A DNA stretch of 64,000 nt from NCBI GenBank assembly GCA_949128115.1, contig OX421965.1, positions 28,701,681 to 28,765,680 on the forward strand. The letters are read 5' to 3'. The position numbers and the translations under genes were made by a program. Below are positions 48,462 through 59,583 of the stretch, piece by piece. Every line of letters starts with the position of its first letter. Within the stretch, counting starts at the first letter, position 1. The DNA comes from Anaspis maculata. Taxonomy: Eukaryota; Arthropoda; Insecta; Coleoptera; Scraptiidae. The notes beneath the pieces were generated by a model. The model did no database searches. It was not told the origin of the DNA and saw only the letters and a list, made by a program, of their open reading frames with translations.

Positions 48462-49917
48462 TGTTGCGGCCTTTTCAAAGTGGACGACAATGACAGATTT
48501 TTAGCGCATTTTCCATCTTGATGAAAATCGCTATTGCAACCGCTTTGTCCGTCCGTCCGTCCGTCCGTCCGTTCCTCGAACTCCTCCCAAACTAGACGAC
48601 CTAGCTTTCTAATTTTTCCGCTGTTACATAGCTGCCACTCCCAAAGGAGGACTAGGCTATATTGGATGTCCATATTGCGCCGCCAACATAGAGAAAACCG
48701 CCCCCGATAAACTTGAAATAACATAATATTGCACTTTCTACCAGACCTGATGCTCTGGTGTTCTCATTTTTTTAATAATACATAGTTGCCACTCATCAAC
48801 GTAAGCCAAGAAACATTCCGTCTTCAATATGCGCCACCGACATGAAAAAACTGCTAAAAACCGCCCCCAATCACTTTAAAATGAAAAACATGAACCCGAA
48901 GACATAGCGATCTGATTCTTTCGGTATATAAATAGCTGACTAAAAATGGGAAAGGATAGGCTACTTTTGGTTAGTCGCCGCCCCCAGATTCCGCCCCCAA
49001 ACGATAAAAAGTGCAACTTTCACAAATGTTACTGATTGAGATGTTCCCTTGAACATTAGGAACTGCCAACTCAAATTATGCAACATTTGCTCAGCCGAAC
49101 GCTGCCGCTCCCACACGCCGCCCCCAAAGTAAAAGATAAATGAAAAACATGAACCCGAAAACATAGCGATCTAAGTTTTTCGCTATATGGATAGCTAACA
49201 AAAAATGGAAAAGGATAGGCTACTTTTGATATGGCGCCGCCTCCAGCTTCTGCCCCCAAAAGAAAAAAAGTGCAACTTCCAACAATTTATACTGATTTAG
49301 CTGATAATGTTACCTCGAACATTTAGAAACTCTTTACTCAAACTGTGCAAGAATTTCTTTGCCAAACTCTGCCGCTCCCACACGCCGCCCCCAAAGTGAG
49401 AGATGAATGTAAAACATGAACCTGAAGACATAGCGATCTAATTCTTTCACTATATTGATAGCTAACTGGAATTGGAAAAAGATAGGCCACTTTTAATTAG
49501 CGGCCGCCTCCAGCTGCCACCTCCAAACAAAAAAAAAATCAACTTTCACAATTTTCACTGATTGTCATTCAGTGAAACTCCTTACATTCAGAAACTCTCA
49601 ACTCAAACTGTGCAACAGTTACTTTGCCGAATGCTGCCACCCCCACACGCTGCCCTCAAAGTAAGAGATAAATGGAAAACATAAACCCGAAGACATAGCG
49701 ATCTAATTCTTCCGCTATTTGGATAGCCGACTAAAAATGGGAAAGAATAGACAACTGTTGATTAGTCGCCGCTCCCAGCTCCCGCCCCCAAAAAAAAAAT
49801 ATTGATGAGTGAAAGAATTTTCATTCAAATCTATTTCATTTAGGATTCTGGCCTGAACGTCGCATGACAGCAAGCTAACTCGTTGACATTGTCGTCCTCT
49901 TTATTATGGCCGCAACC
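48462..49917. mobile_element. TIR element filled with ~265-bp tandem repeats
   Basis: The ends are inverted (gTTGCGGCC..GGACGACAATG and complement) and GTAC stands on both sides (48458-48461, 49918-49921). The family D copy at 28.9 kb shows the empty site. Inside, about 3.7 units of ~265 bp run from about 48870 to 49800, each with gacatagcgatct, ggataggc.actttt, cgccgcccccaa and ctcaaa.t.tgcaa.a landmarks. A GTCC tetranucleotide run (48548-48571) lies near the left end. There is no coding capacity. A GTAC-type 4-bp duplication does not point to one family. Confidence 0.7.
48870..49800 (+). repeat. Satellite-like array, ~265-bp unit
   Basis: The landmark cacacgccgcccccaaag recurs at about 49112, 49379 and 49644 (diverged), a period of about 265 bases. 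Units differ by small indels and substitutions, so the array is not recent. Confidence 0.75.
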
Positions 49918-50002
49918 GTACGTTGCGACTTGATAGGATCCGTCTAGAAAGATCAGGTGTGCTCCAAAACGCACGGAACTCGTCGCTCGTAACAGTATAT
50001 TT

Positions 50003-50864
50003 AATTACACGAGGGTCGTTTCATCAGATTTACTCAACATTTAAAAATAAATTCAAGAAGGTGCATCACGTAAAATGATGGAATGATTGATAAACAAGTT
50101 ATTGTAGGTGAAGAGGAGGGGGGATGGGTAGCTGAGAATAATTCAAAGTTAAAAAAAATACGCCTTAGCTTTTATATGAGAGTGCTTTGGTTTAGTGGTG
50201 CGATGTCCTGTTCGGTGGGAAGGCTACGGCTGAAGTATGAATCAGCTACGTGACGCGGGGAGGGCTGTTCCAGGGGTTTCCTGTGGATTTCCTGTTAGAG
50301 TGCTCGAATTTCACTAATTTAAATTTAGACAATTCAGTGTTTCTCGCTCGAAGTATTTTTCTTTCCACCGACAGTACAATAGTCAATCCGGTTTGTCTTT
50401 TGGTCATATGAACATCCGATTTACAATTAATATTTAACTTGATGAGCTTAGATTAGATCTTGCTCTTCCAATTTTATTTTTCTTTCTATCCAAACCAACT
50501 ACGTACTTGAGCCAGTCGGGAACATAATTTTGTTTATTATCCCTTTGGTAAATTGCTGACCTTAACAATGCGAGTACCTAAATTCTCACCTTCATTTCCT
50601 TGCAGTACTCCATGTCGCGTCGTGCTCCTGCTGAAACAATAGTGGTCTACCACTTGTGGTTGTCAGTGTTAGTTCTCATCCTGCTTTCTTTCTGTTAAGG
50701 TGTGCCACTGGGTTGTTACTGGAGGGCTAGAAGAATTCTTCCCAGGTGCATAGCTCCTTCAAGCCCGCTCTGCTGCTCCAATGCTGCTACTTCCACGCAG
50801 CACTCTGTCGACCCGTGCAGATTGCGGTATAGTCCCTTTTCCCGATCCTGTCCAAAACTGTATG
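50003..50864. other. Intergenic DNA, no gene seen
   Basis: Only short open frames occur. The GC-richer end (50700-50860) has 61-codon frames on both strands without motif. Confidence 0.3.
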
Positions 50865-51020
50865 CAGGGCCGTTCCTAGGTGTTTGAGCGCCCGTGTGCA
50901 AAGCTTCTAGTCCGCGTCCCCCCCCCCCCCTCCCATTCTATACTCGACCAAAAAGCTGAAAGAATTCAGGATCCATATCACTGTTCTATCTGTTATTTTT
51001 TCACAAAAGTACTATAATAG

Positions 51021-51153
51021 CTGTATTACACTACACAATTTCTTGCACAATTTATTGAACAATCTTCCAAAATACTGTCAAAAAAATTAACTTGATTATT
51101 CACCTGACAGATTGTTCAAGAATATGTACAAGAAATTGTGTAGTGTAATACAG
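51021..51153. repeat. 133-bp foldback inside the hAT element
   Basis: Arms CTGTATTACACTACACAAT and the exact inverted form at the right end fold back around a ~50-base loop. It is probably an independent MITE inserted into the hAT element. Confidence 0.65.
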
Positions 51154-51572
51154 TTTCAACAGACATAAATCTTACAAAAAAAAACAAACAATCCAGTGAA
51201 TTGAAAAAAAAAACAATAATATCCAGGATATCAATGAATCTTGGGTTTTCAAATACATTTCTGCATTATTGCTGGGGACTTTTCATTATCTTTTAGGGAT
51301 CACATACCTAACTTCTACTCGTTAGGTAGAAGCATTCGCTTCTAGCGAATTAGAAGGATTCGCATTCATTAGCGGAGAACGTTCGGTGACTTAGCCATTC
51401 GACACGGAACGTTCAATTCGAACCGAAAACCAAATGAACGTTCGCGTGCTACTAGGGATTAGACCATTTCTTTGCATTCTGTTTATTTTCCTCATCTGGG
51501 GCGGGGCTGGCTGCCATAACTACCGTGGTTCGTGATTTGTCTTTGTCTTGTGATACGGTTTTCTACGACTAA

Positions 51573-51955
51573 AAGCTTAGTTTATAGTCGACGCAAGCGG
51601 ACACGGAACCTCATACAGTTACGCAAACGGAAGCGTAAGCAAAACCGAACGCTTCCATAGACGCACGACGGCTGCGTCGTAGGAGAAAGAATCATAAGGG
51701 ATTTGTTTGCCTGAGTGTGTCGCTCCACTCCACTTTGACATTGTTGTTCACTTAGCCATCCACACTCAAATTCTGATTGGTGGAAACCAAGGTCATTCAC
51801 GTAGCCGCAACGCAAAAGTTGGATGTTGACCAACTCCTTGCGTAGGTATACGGGATATGGAAATTACGGGATACGGGATACGGTTTTGGTTACGCTACCG
51901 TTTGCGTAACCGTATGCGGTTCCGTATCCGCTTGCGTCGACTATAAACTAAGCTT
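51573..51955. mobile_element. 383-bp TIR element inside the hAT element
   Basis: Ends AAGCTTAGTTTATAGTCGAC and their inverted partner continue into cgcaagcgga and ggttccgt blocks in opposite orientation. The interior shows cgtaaccgtatgcggttccg-type short repeats. No certain target duplication. Confidence 0.7.
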
Positions 51956-52154
51956 AACAGCGGAAAATTGCTTTGTATTGGTATAAGTAATTGGTTTTCG
52001 CATAGGGCGCTAAAGCGCCGCCCGGCTATAGAGGGGGGCGCTAGCGCCCTTTTTGAATCTTTTTCAGTCGGTCGAATTTTTGCGCCCTTGGTAAAGTGCA
52101 CCCGCGTGCGTCGCACGCCTTGAACGCCCCGTTAGGAACGGCCCTGACTGTATG

Positions 52155-54634
52155 GAACGAATCAAGAGCGTTCGAGGGATCGTTTTCCACGCCGGGCCGA
52201 TCCGGGTTGATCGATCAAACTGCACTGATGTACCCTGTACAGTATAACGAGTTGTAGAGGTACCGTGGACGGTTAACTGGTATCAACATCCCGTATTTCA
52301 GCCCTCGCCATCGCGTCCGGTCAGAGTTCGACCTTCGACAGGCAGATCAGGGATGAAAAGATTCCAGATTTTCTCCAGGGCACAAATAAATAAAAATATC
52401 CACTCTAGCCGTGAGTTTATACTGAAGCCATGTCGTTGTTATAAGATCTGTTCTAAAACGTTTCTTTTAAAGTAGGTTAAATCTACCTTCCTTAAGAATC
52501 CGATTTCGTATTTGCAAGACAGCATTCCTGCTCACCAATAGTTCTTGCATGTTCTATGTATGTTGTTGATTAATCTGAATATTCCCTTAACCATTGTCGG
52601 CAAAAATGGGTCAGCATAGTGAGTACTAAGTACCTTGTACCCATACCATATGGCCTTCACGTTCTCCCGATCTGAGTCCATGTGATTCGTATCTGTGAGG
52701 ACTGGAGAGTGTGGAGGCGCCATGAAAGGGACTAGTGTCCTGGTCGATATAAAGATCTGACAGCTAATAGTGCTAGAGAAGATCTCTGGAGGAAGAAAAG
52801 TTAGGTTTTGGTGAATTCAATAGGAGCACGCCTTGAAATTTGCAACAACTGTTGAGTCGATCGTTACGTTCAATATCGCAGAACTGTTTGTTCTCTCAGA
52901 AGCAGAAAAGAAGCTCTAGACTCACCTCCAAGGAATTTCTTTACAGTATCGATTTCTCATTGATTTTAGGTTAAAAGCGTGAACACTTTGCTTTCAGGGC
53001 AATCTCATGTCTGCTTTCCATAATATGGAAACATGCGAAAAGTCGCGGCTGTCCATAATAAGCATCCAGACAACATTTATGAAATATTTGCACAATTTGC
53101 GTGTGCACATAGTAGAATCGCTGATTGAAAATGCACTCCTCGCTTATGACCAGTGAAAGGCTCCTTCTCCTGAGACTGTGCCCCACGTCTGATTAATAAC
53201 AGCGCATAAAAGTCACATGCTAATGTGAGCATGTTATTAGTATGTAATAAAGTATATAGTTATTCATTCGGGCAGTAATTCTCGCTGTGGGGGTCTGGCG
53301 AACGCCCGCTGTTAAACCTCACCTTTAATGGTATTATTTATGCTCCGACTGGGGGTCGCCCTGTGAGGACCTCGTAGATATCAGTCCGTCTTGAGCCGCT
53401 CGGACAACAGCTCGCGTATGGCTATGGTGTGTTTGTGTGTATGCAACAGGACTCCGAGGGACGATGAAATTACCACGAAATTTATTACTTTATGAGCATC
53501 GACGGTCGTCATCATAATCATTATAATCAACAGTTTCCCGCTCGAGTATAATGCGAACAATGACGCTTTAAAAGGCAAATTTAAATACTTATCGCTTTGA
53601 AAAAATATATTTTTTTATAATAAAAGCAAAGTAAATAGTCCTGTCTTTCACGTCGGTGAAATTCCAGGAGGGTTCAGATTCATAGGTAGATATAGGTACC
53701 TATACAACCACAGAGTTATACAACACAGGTTTTTTCAGGCGCCGAGGGTATAAAAGCCGAGACCCGCGCGAGGTCACAAGACCCCTGTATACCTACGAGT
53801 CCATCATTTCGCAAGAGTAGATTCCGTGTTTCACGATTATCATGGAGTATCATGGATTGATAAGATCGGCCATTGCCTTGATTCACTGATTCTTTTTAGG
53901 CCTAATAATTCCAAAAATGTTACGAAGCTCGATTCGGGGATAAAGCCACACACCCGGAGACTCCGACTCAGGAATTAGCCACAAACCCATACAATTGGCG
54001 GAGGAGCTCTTCGACAGGTTGCCGGAGTCATACCGAAGCTGTAGGACTTTTAGAACTCTTCCAGTTTTCCGAAAGCTGTTCATAATTCATTAATCGACCT
54101 TTAATGCAGTAGGTAGTAGGTTTAGCTGTCGAGCTGATAAAATGTGATTAGCGAGAGAACGAACTCGATAATGAAGCCCACCGCATTATGCGCGTCGAAA
54201 ATAAATTAAAGAAAAATTAGTAAGAGCCGTGGAGTCGAATTATGTATCGAAGTTGAGGAATAATTATACGTGAGAATCAAGCGAGCTATGATAACATGAT
54301 TCTATAACACTCCACTCTCGCATCTCCACTCTCGAGTTCGCGCAATATAGCGTTAGAAGCCGTCAATACAGAGTTTTGATCCTTTTAAATTCGGGAGCTG
54401 AGTTGAAACCCATTGATGCTGAGTTTTCATCCTCTTCAGAAAGTCGAGCTGAAGCCCAGATGCTGAGTTTTGAACCTCCTCGGGACAATGAGTTAAAGCC
54501 CACGATTCGACGAACGAAGAGGGAGATCTGGTGATTGGAAATTGGGCTTACGAGATTTGTCGTTGAATATGTTTAATGAGGTTCTTGCGCGTTCGACCTA
54601 AATTTGCCTTCATTTGCTAGTGTGCTATTGCTAG
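52155..54634. other. Intergenic DNA, no gene seen
   Basis: No coding or RNA gene is supported. A short stretch at 53960-54080 resembles one near 45560-45690 (both contain gcggaggagct.ttcga), and 54376-54510 is an inverted, reduced relative of the 27.5-kb minisatellite. Confidence 0.35.
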
Positions 54635-54667
54635 TTACTCAATTCCAAGAGTAACAAGACCAAAGCA

Positions 54668-55131
54668 ATGTGGCAGATTATTAGCATGAACCGTGGAGCC
54701 AATGTATCTCGCACAAACGATGCTTTGAGTGTGTCTCCCGACGAACTCAATTCCTATTTCACTGGTATAGCTGATGAATTACTCAAGAAGTTGCTTCCAA
54801 AATCGACCGATCCTGTTCATATGATGGCAGACAACAAACGTTTGAACTCGACATTGCGTCGGATGAGATATTTTAGGTTTGAGGAGGTATCTTGTGGCTC
54901 GGTTCGAGATATTGTCTTCAGTTTGAAGAATAGCAGGTCCAGAGATGTCTTTGGGCTGAGTGTTACCTCCAGAAGGGTATTGCTGATCTTGTTATAGTCC
55001 CATTGACCAAGCTGATCAATTTATGCATAACATCCGCTACTTTTCCAGACTGTTTGAAAAGAGCTTTAGTAATACCCGTTTTCAAGAACAAGGGTGATGT
55101 CAATGATCCGGGTAACTATCGACCCATATCT
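54668..55131 (+). pseudogene. LINE 1 reverse transcriptase, N-terminal piece
   Basis: From MWQIISMNRG the frame reads through the pre-RT region (SPDELNSYFTGIADELL, FRFEEVSCGSVRD), then a frameshift near 54960 moves to a frame with LVIVPLTKLINLCITS, LKRALVIPVFKNKGD and GNYRPIS, the first conserved RT block. It stops at the TA where the palindromic element is inserted. The frameshift and insertions make it dead. Confidence 0.8.
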
Positions 55132-55132
55132 A

Positions 55133-57659
55133 CACACATCAAAAGAATCTAGGGGACAAGCAAATTCAGACGATTTTTAAAATCATCATAACTTTTGATT
55201 GCCGTCAGCGATTTCATGTCTGTTTTCAGTGTTCGATAGCCCAATCCTTCGTTTTCATGTCTTGATCACGTCGAATTCTAACAATGTTTTATAAAGTTTC
55301 TACAGGGTGATCAATGGAACAGTGTAAAATTGCCGAAAGTTCAGTACGAGCGCGACTTCCCAAAAACAAATTTATATGCATTTCAAAAGCACAGTTATGA
55401 AAACTGGTATTTCAGCTTCAGTAACGTTTTTGAATTTTTTAAATCGAAGGTAAATTGCCAAAGATATTGATCATTTTGTGCCGCCATGTTGAACTCCCAA
55501 GAAGTGATCCGATTTCATTGAAACTTGGATCACATTCATGTCTGGTTTCAGTAATTGGAATTTCAAGGTCAAATGTCTTTCTCGGTCACTTCCAAGCCGC
55601 CATTTTTAACTTTCATGTAAATGATTCGATTTTAGTGTGTTTCAAGTTTCATTCAAATTGAATCATTTATGTAAAAAGTTCGATATAGCGGCTCGAAAGT
55701 GATCGAAAGTGACATTTGACCTTGAAATTCCAATTACTTGAACTAGACATGAGTGTGTTCCAAGTTTCAATGGAATCGGACCACTTTCTTTTTTCTTGGA
55801 AATTCAACACGGCGGCGGCACAAAATGATCAATATCTTTGGCAATTCACCTTCGATCTTAAAAATTTAGAAACGTTACTGAAGCTGAAACACCGATCTTC
55901 ATAACATAAATCGCGCTCGTACTGAACTTTCGGCTATTTTACACTGTTTCATTGATCACCCTGTAGCAACTTTATGAAACACTGTACGTATTTGACGTGA
56001 TCAAGGCATGAAAACGAAAAATTAAGCAATCGAACACTAGGCCAGGCGGTATGTCAGTAAAATCACTACAATCTGGAAAAAACTCCGACCAAAGCTTTTT
56101 TGGTGTCAAACTCTTCGTAAGGTCAGTAGTTATCTACCACTGAGTTTCCGCCCAAAAACGAGTTGTGCTGATTCCTCCACATCTACGCAAAGGTGAAGGA
56201 TGCCTCAAAAGTGCAAAAAGACCTGTTAAACCTTCGTACTTTTTCGTTATATTTGCCTAAATGCAAACGTACAACTCTTACGCAAACATTGGAAGCATCT
56301 GTCATCATCTCTGTGCCAGTCTTACTGTTGAAAGAGAAGATTTCTTTGTGCGGGTCAGATAAATTACATTTAATCGTTTTTCCACACAAGAAAACGATGG
56401 AGCAACATGTATTTTGTATGTTTTCTAATAACTCGTATCCATTGAACCCATTTATGGCAATCAAATATCAATAACAGCATTTTTGAAGATGTTGCCAGCA
56501 AAAAAGGGGATAATTTTTACTCGCCTGTTCAGCAGCAATTTTTTTAATTTTACCAAACACCGTTTACGAAAATTTCATAAGGAATGAAAAGCTCAAACTC
56601 TTCTCTAACGATATCGTGCCTAGCTTAACCGCGGCACGCACTTGAAAGTCAAAAAAACTGATTTATTTTCGAGAGGTCCTGTTTCACCCGCGTGCGGCCG
56701 TGCCTACTTGACATAGACCGGACTGATTACACGAGCTTGGAAATGTACTCTTTTTCAGCTTTAAAACGCGACCATTACTATTAAGACTTTGTACATTGAT
56801 TCATGAAGAAATTATATGATATTTTATCATTAATGGTCGTGTTTTAAAGCTGGAAAAGAGTACATTTCCAAGCTTGTGTTATCAGTCCGGTCTATGTCAA
56901 GTAGGCACGGCCGCACACGGCTAAAATAGAGCCGCTCAAAAAGAAATCAGTTTCCTACACTTTGAAAAGGCGTGCCGCGGTCAAGCCAGATATAATATCA
57001 TCAGAAAACAGTTCCAGCTTGTCATTCCCTATAAAATTTTTAAGAACGGTTTTTGGTAAAATTGAAAAAACTGCTGCTGAACAGGCGGGTGAAAATTATT
57101 CACTTCTTAGCGGGCAACATCTTCAAAAATGCTGTTATTGAAATTTTAACGCCATGAATGGGTTCAGTAAGTACAAGTTATTAGAAAACATCCAAAATAC
57201 ATGTTGCTCCATCGTTTTCTTGTGTGGAAAAACGATTGAATGTGATTTATCTGACCTGCACAAAGAAATCTTTTTTTTCAACAGTAAGACTGGCACAGAG
57301 ATGATGATAAATGCTTCCAATGTTTGCGTTAGAACTGTACGTTTGTATTGAGGCTAATAAAATGAAAAAGTACGGGGGTTCAACAGGTCTTTTTGCACCT
57401 TCAAGACATCCTTTACCTTTGGATAGATGTGGAGGAATCAGCACAACTCGTTTTTGGGCGGAAACTCAGTGGTAGATACCTACTGACCTTACGAAGAGTT
57501 TGACACCATAAAAGCTTTGGTCGGAATTTTTTCTATCCAGAATGACCTACCGCCTGGCCTACACTGAAAACCGATATGAAATCGCTTACGGAAATCAAAG
57601 TTATGGTGATTTTAGAAATCGTCTGAATTTGCTTGTCCCCTAGATTCTTTTGATGTGTG
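55133..57659. mobile_element. 2.5-kb TA-target palindrome inside LINE 1
   Basis: Ends CACACATCAAAAGAATCTAG and exact inverted partner stand between TA (55131-55132, 57660-57661). Arms stay inverted copies for roughly 900 bp and meet near 56800 (the aaatgtactctttttc / gaaaagagtacattt pair). Removing element plus one TA rejoins RPIS to ILPVFSK in frame. Small open frames in both arms (56193-56474 + and 57320-57135 minus) are mirror images and lack a transposase motif. Confidence 0.85.
55303..55963. mobile_element. 661-bp TA-target palindrome nested in the larger one
   Basis: Ends CAGGGTGATCAATG and CATTGATCACCCTG lie between TA dinucleotides, and arms such as agttcagtacgagcgcga recur inverted across the whole length. 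The opposite arm of the host palindrome lacks it, so it came later. Confidence 0.8.
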
Positions 57660-57935
57660 TATTTTGCCGGTCTTTTCTAAAATCCTCGAAAGGGTGATGA
57701 ATGGTCAGCTCGTTGCTCACTTTGAGACCAACCGTTTGTTTTCAGAGAAGCAGTTTGGTTTTAGGCGGGGCAGATCTACATCCCAGGCGTTGTTGGACTA
57801 TGTTAGGAGGTTGGTTGATGGCTTTGAGGAGGGAGACTGTGGTGTGTCTACGTTTCTCGATGTCGGCAAGGCTTTCGACTGCGTCTCTCATTCCGTCTCA
57901 CTCCGCAAACTTTACTTCTATAATGTCCACCCCAC
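57660..57935 (+). pseudogene. LINE 1 reverse transcriptase, middle piece
   Basis: ILPVFSKILERVMNGQL, EKQFGFRRGRST and FLDVGKAFDCVSH are RT blocks 1-3, including the block A motif F-L-D-x-x-K-A-F-D. The piece ends within FYNVHPTA, where the antisense LINE was inserted. Confidence 0.8.
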
Positions 57936-59583
57936 AGCTTGTAGAATGATGTATGTGTATGTATGTATATTCAATCATTCCTCATTTACAATGTAAATAA
58001 TTTATTGCACTATAATAGCCCTGGGCCATGGAATACGTCAAAAATCAATAAAAAGCAAAGTGTAGATGACAAAACAGAAAAAGAAACAAAACAAAACAAA
58101 AACGCAAACATAGACAAAAACCGGCCGGCAAAACACCGCACCACAAAGAACTCGTACTCAGATGGACATCTCCTCGCCCAGGAACTGTTGGAATGAGTAG
58201 TGTGCCCTTCCAGTCAGATAAGTCTTCAACATCAACCTCATTTGTCTCGTTGGGAGGCTCTTGACGGATTCAGGTACTTTGTTGTAGCATTTTATCACGT
58301 TGCAAACCACATTTCTTCGTTCCATTTCAAGGCGAGGTCTCGGGATACGCAAGTCCTGCCTACCCCTGGTGAAGTGACCATGCTGGCAGCCATGGTGAGC
58401 AAACAGGTCATAGTTTTCCCTTGCAAATGTTACGCACTCCAAAATGTACATATCAACAACCGTGAGTATGTCGTGTTCTTTAAAAATTGGCACGCATGAG
58501 TCCGTTTGCTTCAAATTGAATATACTCCGTAGGCATCGCTTTTGGATTTTTAGGATTTCGACGGTTTTCGTGGAGTCGCCCCAGAAGATAATTCCATACC
58601 GCAGTCTCGACGCCACATAGGAGTTATATGCAATCTTTGCTGCCTCCACCGACACCATTCTCGACAGAACTCCCAAGGCATAGCAGAAATGTGACGTCTG
58701 CAACACCAACCGCCGTGTATGATCCTTCCATTTGAGACTAGGATCCAAGTCAAGGCCAAGAAATCTGACACAGGATTCCGCCGTCAAGGAAACGTCTCCC
58801 CCGAGATCCACCCTCCATGGAGTTTCAACGTCGTAAGTAGGTGAAAACTTCATCAGTTTTGTCTTCGCAGTGTTCATTTTCAGATTATTCGACGAGAACC
58901 ATTCCTTCACGGACGCAAAGGACTGCCTCATGTCCGACACCATATCCTGCGCGTTCCTTTGACGAAAAATGATGGATGTATCGTCCGCATACATGATGGT
59001 AGGTTGCTTCATAATGGCGGGCAGATCGTTTGTATATATTATATACAATAATGGGCCTAGTATTGAGCCTTGTGGCACCCCCCTCTCGATAGTTTCCATA
59101 TTCGAAGTAATCTCTTCTCCGGTGATGTCGTCATAGATTCTGACCCGCTGTGTTCGGCCCCTCAGATACGATTCGAATAGCTTGTAAGGCGTGCCCCGAA
59201 CACCATACCTCTCCATTTTCCGCAGCAACCTTGTGTGACAGACAGAGTCGAACGCCTTAGTGAGATCAATAAAAGTAGCCGCCGCCTCTTTACCCAGGCT
59301 TATTGATGTCAAAATCTCCGTGAGTGCCATGTATATAGCCCTTATCGTTGACTTTCCCTTGCGAAAACCACTCTGCATCTCAGTCAGCATCTTGTACTTC
59401 TCCAGAAAGTCGACGAGTCTGGTATAGATGACTCTTTCAAAGATCTTTGATACGTTTGACAAGATAGCTATCGGTCTATAATTTGTTAATGTCTTTTTAT
59501 CTCCCTTTTTGAAAATCGGTGTTATGTTGCTCACTTTTAGCTTTTCTGGAAATTTTCCAGTCAGCAAAGATTGATTTATTATA
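57936..59583 (-). mobile_element. Antisense, 5'-truncated LINE 2
   Basis: A second non-LTR element, minus strand, inserted into LINE 1. Its 5' end is truncated inside the RT (about 59583) and its 3' end has CAATAAATTATTT and a CATA-type tail. It encodes an uninterrupted RT frame, so it is younger than its host. Confidence 0.8.
58158..59567 (-). CDS. LINE 2 reverse transcriptase (5'-truncated)
   Basis: The 469-codon frame carries a nearly whole RT: NYRPIAILSNVSKIFERV, GFRKGKST, TFIDLTKAFDSVCH (block A), GVPQGSILGPLLYIIYTNDL (block B), MYADDTSIIF (catalytic YADD), KMNTAKTKLM and FLGLDLDPSLKW, then the thumb and a C-terminal region ending FLGEEMSI. The endonuclease and N-terminal parts were lost on insertion and no natural start codon remains, so it is unlikely to be translated, although the frame is intact. 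Length and C-terminal pattern match those of LINE 1, so both belong to one clade, probably jockey-like. Confidence 0.85.
   Translation of the reverse strand: MLTGKFPEKLKVSNITPIFKKGDKKTLTNYRPIAILSNVSKIFERVIYTRLVDFLEKYKMLTEMQSGFRKGKSTIRAIYMALTEILTSISLGKEAAATFIDLTKAFDSVCHTRLLRKMERYGVRGTPYKLFESYLRGRTQRVRIYDDITGEEITSNMETIERGVPQGSILGPLLYIIYTNDLPAIMKQPTIMYADDTSIIFRQRNAQDMVSDMRQSFASVKEWFSSNNLKMNTAKTKLMKFSPTYDVETPWRVDLGGDVSLTAESCVRFLGLDLDPSLKWKDHTRRLVLQTSHFCYALGVLSRMVSVEAAKIAYNSYVASRLRYGIIFWGDSTKTVEILKIQKRCLRSIFNLKQTDSCVPIFKEHDILTVVDMYILECVTFARENYDLFAHHGCQHGHFTRGRQDLRIPRPRLEMERRNVVCNVIKCYNKVPESVKSLPTRQMRLMLKTYLTGRAHYSFQQFLGEEMSI

Larger units (their letters stand above)
48259..50002 (+). repeat. Dispersed repeat family D, copy split by insertion
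   Basis: The two halves (48259-48461 and 49922-50002) together match the continuous copy at 28869-29160. The element at 48462-49917 lies between them. Confidence 0.75.
50865..52146. mobile_element. Second hAT-type element with nested foldbacks
   Basis: CAGGGCCGTTCCTA..TAGGAACGGCCCTG ends are bordered by the identical octamer ACTGTATG (50857-50864, 52147-52154). The length is 1282 bp with no transposase. The first seven end bases equal those of the hAT element at 13587, so the two belong to related subfamilies. Two smaller foldbacks lie inside. A 12-C run starts near 50920. Confidence 0.85.

Noticed and set aside
48870..49800. Regularly spaced repeats as a possible CRISPR array
   Set aside because: Units are ~265 bp and contiguous without spacers, and the genome is eukaryotic.
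50915..50935. Poly-C run, and poly-G near 27050
   Set aside because: Simple homopolymers, possibly assembly-sensitive; no structure beyond the run.
56193..57351. Mirror-image 60-93-codon frames
   Set aside because: They are the two arms of one palindrome read in opposite directions; no transposase motif.
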